A program made the position numbers and the translations under genes. A stretch of DNA of 10,888 bases from an uncultured Ruminococcus sp. (lineage in GTDB: Bacteria > Bacillota > Clostridia > Oscillospirales > Ruminococcaceae): contig CABQIF010000075.1 in assembly GCA_902464115.1 (NCBI GenBank), positions 1 to 10,888 of the forward strand. The letters are read 5' to 3'. Within the stretch, counting starts at the first letter, position 1. Every line of letters starts with the position of its first letter. Shown here one piece after another: positions 5,739-10,888 of the stretch. Below the pieces are notes generated by a model. It was not told the DNA's origin. It searched no databases and worked only from the letters and a program-made list of their open reading frames with translations.

Positions 5739-8000
5739 TTATTCTAATCGTCCAGCTGCTCTCTTTGCATAGATCGTTAAAATCTCAACAGCATCTGCCA
5801 CACGAATTCTTCCATCTTCATCCATATCCACCCGTTTTTTTGCGGTTTCTTCTAAAGCAGGATCTTCGGAATACAGATATGCTGTTTGTCCAGATGCGAT
5901 TTTTGTATAATAGATCAATATTTGCATTGCATCTTCCATGTCAACTTTTCCATCTAAGTTCAAGTCACCCTTCAGTTCTGTTGCAACTTCAGTTGTCTGT
6001 CCCGTAACCGCTGTGGTTTGCGTGGTTACGCCAGTCGTTACAGTGGTAGCAGTTCCGCCATACTGGTGGGTAGTCGTCGTGGTCGTGATAAATTGCGGCG
6101 TTGTGGTTGTGACAAGTTGTGGCGTTGTGGTTGAAATGATACTGGTTTCTGGTCGTTTTGTGGTTGCAGCGACTGTTGTTGTAGTAATGGCTGTCGTTGT
6201 TTCTGCTGCTGTTGTTATTTGACTCGTTTCCAATTGATTTGTTGTTTCAAGTGCTGTTGTTTGACTATCAATCGCTTCCGTTGTCGTTTCGGCTGTTGTC
6301 ACCTGATTACTGGTAGCTTCTGTTGTTTTGACCTCCGTTTCAGTTGTGGTTGTTTCATCAATAGAAGCTGCTGTTGTCGTGGTTGTTGTAACAGTATCAT
6401 CCAACTGAAGCGAATCAAATCCATTCAAGCTCACATATAGTGCACCAGCTGTTTTTTTATAAAAGCGAATCAAAAAGCCTTCTACCATAGAATAGGCTCC
6501 TACTTCCGCAGAATCTGTTTGATAGCCAAAGGCATAATCTCCAACATCTGTTATGGTTTTTGGCAATGTAATATTCATCAACAATGGGCAATCCAAAAAT
6601 GCACCCGTTTGAACTTCCTGTACACCATTGCCAAATGTCACCGTTTCAAGCTGGTCACAGGACTGAAATGCATATTCAGAAATCACAGCAGCACCATTCA
6701 GTGTTACTGTTTTTAAAGAATCTGCATCGTAACAAGCATACGATTCCATGGTTTCTACCGTATCCGGAACAATCAGAGATTGCAACTGTGTATTATCCTG
6801 AAAAGCATAGCTTTCAATCGTTTTTACAGTTTCTGGAACAGTATAATCTTCCTGTGACATACATGGCGGATAAAAAACCAGTGTTTCCTGATCGGCTGTC
6901 ATCAAAACACCGTTTACAACTGTATAATAAGGATTTTCTGCTGCAATTGTCACTTCAGACAAGGAAATACAATCGAAAAATGCAGTTGCACTCAATTCTG
7001 AAATCGATGCTGGCAGAGAAATCCGCTGCAACGAATTGCAGTTTTCAAACGCATTGGATTTGATAGACTCCAACGTATCTGGCAGCTGAACTTCTTGCAG
7101 AGCCGTACAGTTTTTAAAAACAGAGGTCGAAATATTCGTCAATCCCTCCGAAAATACCACTCGCTGCAAGGCGATACAGTTCACAAAAGCAGAATCAGAC
7201 AAAGATTGTACTTGTGAAGGAATGGTAATATCCGACAAAGATTGACAATTAGAAAATGCCATCATGCCGATTCGTCGCAGATTCTCCGGTAATATCATTC
7301 GTTGAATAGCGGTACAATTCATAAATGCACCATCTCCAATTGTCTGCAAGTCTTCTGACAATGTGATGTCATATAATGCAGTACAATTAGAAAATGCCAT
7401 TGAGCCGATGGAAATCACGGATTGCGGTAATTCGATTCGGGACAGCGACGAACAATCCGAAAAAGCAGCATCTGCAATTAAAAAAATAGTATTCGGAATA
7501 TCTGTTACTTCTCCATAGCGTCCGCTGGGGCAACGAATCAAAATACTTTCGCTCTTATCCAACAGCAGACCATTCCGGACACAATACGCCGGATTTTCTT
7601 CTGCAACCGTGAAAACCTGTAAATTTGCACAGTCATGAAACGCTGTGCTGCCAATTTCAATCACACTGGCAGGAATCACAACTTCGGTCAGTGCATCCTG
7701 TTCCACAAAGGCATTTTCTTCCACTCGTGTGACTGGTAATCCGTCAATCTCAGATGGAATTTCCAAAACGCCTTCAATTGTTCCGGTATAACCAACAATT
7801 GTTACTTCATTTTCTGTGGTAAGATATAAAAAATGTTCCCATTCTTGTGCCTGCTCCAGATTGACAGAAACTGTTGGGATTACAAATTCCAGATCCATTG
7901 TATCCTCTGCGGCGGCATCACATGGAACTGCAAACCATCCTTGCAACAGTACAAGTGCTGACAGCATGCACACAAAACCTTTTTTCAAAATTTTTTTCAT
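5739..8000 (-). CDS. BspA-like leucine-rich-repeat protein with dockerin
   Basis: A secreted 753-residue protein without a recognisable catalytic domain. Residues 1-31 form a signal peptide (hydrophobic 8-25, AAA near the cleavage site). From about 65 to 535 it is built of 23-residue LRR_5 (BspA/Treponema-type) repeats with the pattern I-x-x-I-x-x-x-A-F-x-x-C-x-x-L-x-x-I-x-L-P. Eight run without a break at 172-355, and two 36-residue islands at 136-171 and 356-391 interrupt the array. A long Thr-rich linker (536-675) leads to a dockerin (678-751) with two canonical calcium loops: D679/N681/D683/D687/D690 and D725/D727/D729/D736. Each is followed by a helix with Y-x-K at its end and then A-x-G. 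Dockerins bind scaffoldin cohesins; LRR_5 domains usually mediate protein or surface binding. A structural or adhesive cellulosome part is inferred. The start at 8000 has GAAGGGAG (8009-8016) 8 bases upstream. Upstream in-frame ATGs fall in the leader or promoter. Confidence 0.92.
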   Translation of the reverse strand: MKKILKKGFVCMLSALVLLQGWFAVPCDAAAEDTMDLEFVIPTVSVNLEQAQEWEHFLYLTTENEVTIVGYTGTIEGVLEIPSEIDGLPVTRVEENAFVEQDALTEVVIPASVIEIGSTAFHDCANLQVFTVAEENPAYCVRNGLLLDKSESILIRCPSGRYGEVTDIPNTIFLIADAAFSDCSSLSRIELPQSVISIGSMAFSNCTALYDITLSEDLQTIGDGAFMNCTAIQRMILPENLRRIGMMAFSNCQSLSDITIPSQVQSLSDSAFVNCIALQRVVFSEGLTNISTSVFKNCTALQEVQLPDTLESIKSNAFENCNSLQRISLPASISELSATAFFDCISLSEVTIAAENPYYTVVNGVLMTADQETLVFYPPCMSQEDYTVPETVKTIESYAFQDNTQLQSLIVPDTVETMESYACYDADSLKTVTLNGAAVISEYAFQSCDQLETVTFGNGVQEVQTGAFLDCPLLMNITLPKTITDVGDYAFGYQTDSAEVGAYSMVEGFLIRFYKKTAGALYVSLNGFDSLQLDDTVTTTTTTAASIDETTTTETEVKTTEATSNQVTTAETTTEAIDSQTTALETTNQLETSQITTAAETTTAITTTTVAATTKRPETSIISTTTPQLVTTTTPQFITTTTTTHQYGGTATTVTTGVTTQTTAVTGQTTEVATELKGDLNLDGKVDMEDAMQILIYYTKIASGQTAYLYSEDPALEETAKKRVDMDEDGRIRVADAVEILTIYAKRAAGRLE
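5976..6395 (-). repeat. Long Thr-rich linker of LRR-dockerin protein
   Basis: Residues 536-675 are about half Thr with scattered Glu, Ala, Gln and Val. The first half is E-T-T-T rich; the second carries repeated T-T-T-P-Q-(L/F)-(V/I) units (624-638). At about 140 residues it is roughly twice as long as the linkers of the neighbouring cellulases. Confidence 0.8.
6936..7487 (-). repeat. Eight contiguous 23-residue LRR units
   Basis: Residues 172-355 divide into eight units of exactly 23 residues: 172-194, 195-217, 218-240, 241-263, 264-286, 287-309, 310-332 and 333-355. Every unit has Phe at position 9, Cys at position 12 and Leu or Ile at position 15, which should stack as ladders in the solenoid. 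At the DNA level the units have diverged, so the array is not a recent expansion. Confidence 0.85.
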
Positions 8001-8040
8001 ACAGCTTTCTCCCTTCACAAAAAGCATCCCTTCTTTTCTT

Positions 8041-8069
8041 ATTATACAGGATAATTTGGAAAATGTAAA
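8041..8069 (-). promoter_or_regulatory. Promoter of LRR-dockerin gene
   Basis: On the minus strand TTTACA (8064-8069) and TATAAT (8041-8046) are separated by 17 bp. The predicted start near 8034 gives a leader of about 34 bases before the ATG at 8000. Confidence 0.75.
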
Positions 8070-8103
8070 GAAAAAAATGTAAATGTTCCACTGTATCAAA
8101 AAC

Positions 8104-8140
8104 AAGAAACGTGTCCGACAAGTTGCCGAACACGTTTCTT
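8104..8140 (-). terminator. Intrinsic terminator of GH9-dockerin gene
   Basis: AAGAAACGTGT (8104-8114) pairs perfectly over 11 bp with ACACGTTTCTT (8130-8140) around a 15-nt loop. It lies 31 bases past the stop of the GH9-dockerin gene. In the minus direction the stem is followed by GTTTTTGAT, a usable U-tract. It separates this transcript from the promoter of the LRR gene. Confidence 0.75.
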
Positions 8141-8171
8141 TCAGAGGAAAAAATGAAAAAAAGGCTTTTTG

Positions 8172-10046
8172 TTATACTGGCAGATCTGCAACATCTCCGA
8201 GCAAGAATCTCATCAATGCTGTGGTATCGTCATCACTAATTGTGCCTGATCCATCCGACTGGTCACAATTTGCATTTGCATAAGCAGCCGGTGACAGGGT
8301 AACCTGCTGTGCCAAATACTTATTCAACTGAATTGCATCCAGCAGATCAACCACACCATCCAAGTTGACATCCCCAATATTTGTACCCGGCAGAATGCTT
8401 TCAGTCGTTGTGGTGGTTTCTTCGGTCGTTGTAGTTTCTTCTGGAATGGTGGTAACTGCTTCTGTTGTGGTAGTTGTTTCTTCTGGAATGGTGGTTTCTT
8501 CTGGTGTTGTGGTTGTTTCTTCGGTTGTGGTGGTGGTTTCTTCCGTTGTAGTTGTAGTAGTGGTTTCGGTTGTCGTGGTTGTTGTAACTTCACCGCCGTT
8601 TGCAACTGCTACTTCGTCCGGATATACAGTTACTTCATTGCCAATCTGTGCAACAACGCTGCCAGTTTGATACTTGTCATACAAGCCGGCTGCTGCTGCA
8701 ACTAAGCCGACCTGATAGTCAATTGCAACTTCGTTGGAAGTGGCATCTGTTGCATTGTCTTTATAGGTCGTAAAGTCCGTGCTGGTCGGGCCGCCAACCA
8801 ATGCACCATACAATACATGTCCTTTGCTGGAGGAATACTTTCCATCCCAAGAGTTCCATTCATGCCAGTCATCGCTTACTTTCAAGTTCGATGCTGCACG
8901 GTGGTGCGGAGAGGTTGCAGAAACATCATTATAACCGACAACCAGACAAACATTTGCATTGTTGTCACCTAAAATATAGTTCATCTGCTTTTTTGCCCAT
9001 TCGGTATAGTCTACGCCAGACTGTTCATATTTGGAAGTGACCAACGCACAGTACTGCATCAAAACATCATATCTTGCACTGCCCCAGCTGTTCATGACAT
9101 AGAACTGATTTTGGTTTGCGTTGACTTTCTGCCCAATATAGTTGGTTGCAAAACTCCAGTTTCCAGTAATTTCAGCGTTGATGATGGCTGCACCCAACTG
9201 AGAATTTGCATAGCAGTAATCCTGTGTCCAGTCGTTTTTAACTTGTGTATACTTGCTGTTTTCGGTCAAGTATGGTTCTTCCCCGGTTGCCAGATACAGC
9301 CAGCCTGCTGCCCAAGAAATATCGTCCTGCACATCTTTTGCACCGCCGGCATAGGTGTTCTGTTCATAAGTGATTTTCCGGTATTTGGTCGCAAAATTGT
9401 ACAGAGCAACCGCATATTTTAAATCTTCTTCATTGCCAAAGTTCAAATAACTCTGTGCCAGAGAAGCGGCATACTGTGCAGCAATATCACTTGCCCCATC
9501 CGTCGTGGAATAGGTTTCACTGCTGCCATGATCCCACATCTGTTCCGGAGCCCACCATTTCGCATGGTCAGGTCCATCATCACCAACTTCATAGATGAAA
9601 GATGTCACGGTATTGCCGGACAGCGTTGTGCATCTCTTAAAAAATTCGTTAAACTCATCGCTGATTACTTTCAAGTGGGCAGCTGTTCCGGTCTTTTGGA
9701 ATTCGTCTTTGTATTCATAGTATGCCCAGCCCAATGTAGAAGCAGTAAATCCGGCTGTCTGTCCGCATTTGATGCCATCGCCGGCATCATGGAAACCACC
9801 CAGTGCGACATCCCCAGCATGACAATTATCTCTCCAAGAGAATGCAGAAGTTTCCCCTACCTTGTCCCCGCACATATTTGCATCATAAAAATACAGCGAA
9901 TATTGCAGCAGTTTCGCATAGTTGTCCAGTTCCAGATCTGCTGCGTTGGCAGAATAGGACTGCATTCCTGCTGCGGTCGCACTCACTGCCATCACCGCTG
10001 CGGCAACCCCGGCAAATATCCGGTTTTTCTTTCCCTGTTTCTTCAT
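8172..10046 (-). CDS. Cellulosomal GH9 endoglucanase, GH9-dockerin
   Basis: A secreted 624-residue cellulase. Residues 1-36 form a signal peptide ending ANA before ADL. The GH9 domain spans about 38-460: GGFHDAGDGIKCG (83-95) with catalytic D87 and D90, PHHRAAS (380-386) and NEVAIDY (438-444) with proton donor E439. Unlike its neighbour at 3004-5562 it has no CBM3. The domain is followed by a short segment, a Thr/Glu-rich linker (488-549) and a dockerin (557-622). The first calcium loop is canonical (D559, N561, D563, D567, D570). The second (595-607) reads as a loop with one extra residue or lacking the first Asp. Both mature enzymes share LQYS-x-YFYD-x-NMCG at residues 47-60, so they look like paralogues. 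The start at 10046 follows AGAAAGGA (10057-10064) and opens the signal peptide; the ATG at 10127 lies inside the promoter. Confidence 0.95.
   Translation of the reverse strand: MKKQGKKNRIFAGVAAAVMAVSATAAGMQSYSANAADLELDNYAKLLQYSLYFYDANMCGDKVGETSAFSWRDNCHAGDVALGGFHDAGDGIKCGQTAGFTASTLGWAYYEYKDEFQKTGTAAHLKVISDEFNEFFKRCTTLSGNTVTSFIYEVGDDGPDHAKWWAPEQMWDHGSSETYSTTDGASDIAAQYAASLAQSYLNFGNEEDLKYAVALYNFATKYRKITYEQNTYAGGAKDVQDDISWAAGWLYLATGEEPYLTENSKYTQVKNDWTQDYCYANSQLGAAIINAEITGNWSFATNYIGQKVNANQNQFYVMNSWGSARYDVLMQYCALVTSKYEQSGVDYTEWAKKQMNYILGDNNANVCLVVGYNDVSATSPHHRAASNLKVSDDWHEWNSWDGKYSSSKGHVLYGALVGGPTSTDFTTYKDNATDATSNEVAIDYQVGLVAAAAGLYDKYQTGSVVAQIGNEVTVYPDEVAVANGGEVTTTTTTETTTTTTTEETTTTTEETTTTPEETTIPEETTTTTEAVTTIPEETTTTEETTTTTESILPGTNIGDVNLDGVVDLLDAIQLNKYLAQQVTLSPAAYANANCDQSDGSGTISDDDTTALMRFLLGDVADLPV
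8391..8585 (-). repeat. Thr/Glu linker repeats in GH9-dockerin
   Basis: Residues 488-552 consist of imperfect units of the type E-E-T-T-T-T and P-E-E-T-T. The DNA repeats are close enough in places (several TTCTTCTGG-containing copies on the plus strand between 8430 and 8520) to suggest expansion by slippage. Confidence 0.75.
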
Positions 10047-10098
10047 GTTTGTTCCATCCTTTCTATTTTTCAAATTGAACATGAATGATATTACTATA

Positions 10099-10127
10099 AG
10101 GATACCATAATTTATACAAAATGTCAA
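10099..10127 (-). promoter_or_regulatory. Promoter of GH9-dockerin gene
   Basis: On the minus strand TTGACA (10122-10127) and TATCCT (10099-10104) are separated by 17 bp, with TGG directly before the -10 as in extended -10 promoters. The predicted start near 10092 gives a leader of about 46 bases. Confidence 0.75.
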
Positions 10128-10188
10128 GAAGAAACGTCACAAAAGTTGTATATCTTTCTGTGCAAGTTTCGGTTTAGATTTCCATTTA

Positions 10189-10202
10189 TTAGCAATTGCT
10201 AA
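10189..10202. promoter_or_regulatory. Palindrome TTAGCAATTGCTAA, candidate operator
   Basis: A perfect 14-bp palindrome lies 9 bp upstream of the -35 of the hydG promoter, inside the 250-bp divergent region between hydG and the GH9-dockerin gene. The size and placement fit a dimeric regulator site; its A/T-rich half-sites look MarR-like, which is a guess. It does not match the Rex consensus (TTGTGAA-N4-TTCACAA). Confidence 0.4.
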
Positions 10203-10211
10203 CTTGATTCA

Positions 10212-10240
10212 TTGACAAAGCATCTGTCGCATGGTATAAT
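10212..10240 (+). promoter_or_regulatory. Consensus sigma-A promoter of hydG
   Basis: TTGACA (10212-10217) and TATAAT (10235-10240) are separated by exactly 17 bp, and TGG precedes the -10 (extended -10). All twelve hexamer bases match the consensus. Transcription should start near 10247, leaving a leader of about 50 bases. Confidence 0.9.
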
Positions 10241-10249
10241 AACATCAGA

Positions 10250-10265
10250 CAGCCGCTTTCGGCTG
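10250..10265 (+). promoter_or_regulatory. 5' leader hairpin upstream of hydG
   Basis: CAGCCG (10250-10255) pairs with CGGCTG (10260-10265) around CTTT. It would form within a few bases of the predicted 5' end of the hydG mRNA. No U-tract follows, so it is not a terminator; mRNA stabilisation or control of early elongation are possibilities. Confidence 0.5.
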
Positions 10266-10296
10266 CACTTTATGGAAAAAAGGTGACGAGAGAACG

Positions 10297-10888
10297 ATGT
10301 ATCTTCCAAACTCCACAAAAGCAGCAGAATTTCTCTGCCACGAAGAAGTGATGCAGACGCTTGCTTATGCACAGGAAAACAAAAATAATCTTCCACTGAT
10401 TCAGGAAATCTTAGCTAAAGCCCATTTACAAAAAGGGTTGACCCATCGGGAAGCCTCTGTTTTGCTTGCCTGTCCATCGGAAACCGTCTGGGAAGAACTC
10501 TACCAATTAGCAGAAGCCATTAAACTGGACTACTACGGCAAGCGGATTGTATTATTTGCTCCGCTTTATCTTTCCAACTACTGCGTGAACAGCTGTGTTT
10601 ACTGCCCGTATCATGCGAAAAACAAACATATCTGCCGAAAAAAACTGACACAAGAGGAAATCAAACGAGAAGTCATTGCGTTGCAAGATATGGGACACAA
10701 ACGGCTGGCTCTGGAGGCTGGAGAAGACCCCCTGCACAACCCCATTGAATACATTCTGGAATCCATTGACACCGTTTATCACATTCAGCACAAAAACGGA
10801 GCAATTCGCCGAGTCAATGTGAATATCGCTGCAACTACGGTGGAGAATTACCGGAAATTGCATGATGCCGGAATTGGAACATACATCT
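10297..10888 (+). CDS. hydG: [FeFe]-hydrogenase maturase HydG, N-terminal part
   Basis: The first 197 residues of a HydG-type radical SAM enzyme; the gene continues beyond the window (full HydG is about 470 residues). HydG cleaves tyrosine to p-cresol and makes the Fe-CO-CN units of the hydrogenase H-cluster, with HydE and HydF. The radical SAM cluster motif is C96-x3-C100-x2-C103, set in the family-typical LFAPLYLSNYCVNSCVYC (86-103). Also typical are RKKLTQEEI (114-122), GHKRLALEAGEDP (133-145) and NGAIRRVNVNIAATTVENYR (167-186). Pro follows the third Cys where many relatives have Gly. The ATG is preceded by AAGGTG (10280-10285), 11 bases away. It is divergent from the GH9-dockerin gene and has its own consensus promoter. 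The tyrosine lyase ThiH is a distant relative, but these blocks favour HydG. Confidence 0.95.
   Translation, partial: MYLPNSTKAAEFLCHEEVMQTLAYAQENKNNLPLIQEILAKAHLQKGLTHREASVLLACPSETVWEELYQLAEAIKLDYYGKRIVLFAPLYLSNYCVNSCVYCPYHAKNKHICRKKLTQEEIKREVIALQDMGHKRLALEAGEDPLHNPIEYILESIDTVYHIQHKNGAIRRVNVNIAATTVENYRKLHDAGIGTYI

Noticed and set aside
8116..8140. Shared ACGTTTCTT sequence upstream of the LRR and GH9-dockerin genes (also near 10128-10137)
   Set aside because: One copy is half of a terminator stem; nine bases in common is not enough evidence for a regulatory motif.
8365..8670. Val/Ser-rich plus-strand frames, also at 5938-6222
   Set aside because: These are antisense readings of Thr-rich linkers (ACN read backwards gives GT-rich codons).
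10131..10170. Imperfect inverted repeat GAAAC...GTTTC between hydG and GH9
   Set aside because: Only 5 bp plus 3 bp pair with unequal internal loops, which is expected by chance in AT-rich DNA.
10189..10202. Rex redox-regulator site at the hydG palindrome
   Set aside because: The half-site TTAGCAA does not match TTGTGAA/TTGTTAA and the spacing is wrong.
1..10888. CRISPR arrays, insertion sequences, toxin-antitoxin, phage or tRNA genes
   Set aside because: I saw no direct-repeat/spacer pattern, transposase or integrase motifs, or cloverleaf. All large frames are explained by the listed genes.

Overview
The window looks like chromosomal DNA from an anaerobic, cellulosome-forming member of the Ruminococcus group (Bacillota, Oscillospirales), closest in style to R. 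flavefaciens, R. champanellensis and R. callidus. The reasons are three secreted dockerin proteins with very Thr-rich linkers, two GH9 cellulases, Gram-positive signal peptides and ribosome binding sites, and the start of hydG, an [FeFe]-hydrogenase maturase of strict anaerobes. The genus is inferred from gene content and style, not from a search.

Layout. Bases 1-213 hold no gene but a chain of inverted repeats that resembles a dispersed structured repeat. Three housekeeping-type genes follow on the minus strand: a small nitroreductase (214-738), a beta-CASP metallo-beta-lactamase ribonuclease-type protein (828-2417) and a four-helix GtrA-family membrane protein (2464-2955). Next come three minus-strand dockerin genes: GH9-CBM3-dockerin (3004-5562), a BspA-like leucine-rich-repeat protein with a dockerin (5739-8000) and GH9-dockerin (8172-10046). 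Each dockerin gene has its own good sigma-A-type promoter with a 17-bp spacer. Divergent from the last, on the plus strand, hydG begins at 10297 behind a consensus promoter and runs off the window.

How the genes work together. The two GH9 enzymes should be exported and docked through near-identical dockerins onto scaffoldin cohesins to hydrolyse cellulose. The larger one carries a CBM3c-like module typical of processive endoglucanases. The LRR protein between them has no recognisable catalytic domain and carries a visibly different dockerin, so it may dock elsewhere in the cellulosome and act in binding or adhesion. HydG supports hydrogenase maturation, the sink for electrons from sugar fermentation, though its position beside the cellulases may be chance. 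GtrA proteins act in lipid-linked sugar translocation or wall glycosylation; its position 48 bases behind a GH9 gene with no visible terminator is suggestive only.

Most worth a second look: the LRR-dockerin protein and its dockerin class, the EF-hand-like loop just before the GH9 catalytic Asp residues, the structured repeat at the left end, and the perfect palindrome plus 5' hairpin at the hydG promoter. No CRISPR array, IS element, tRNA, rRNA or defence system was seen.
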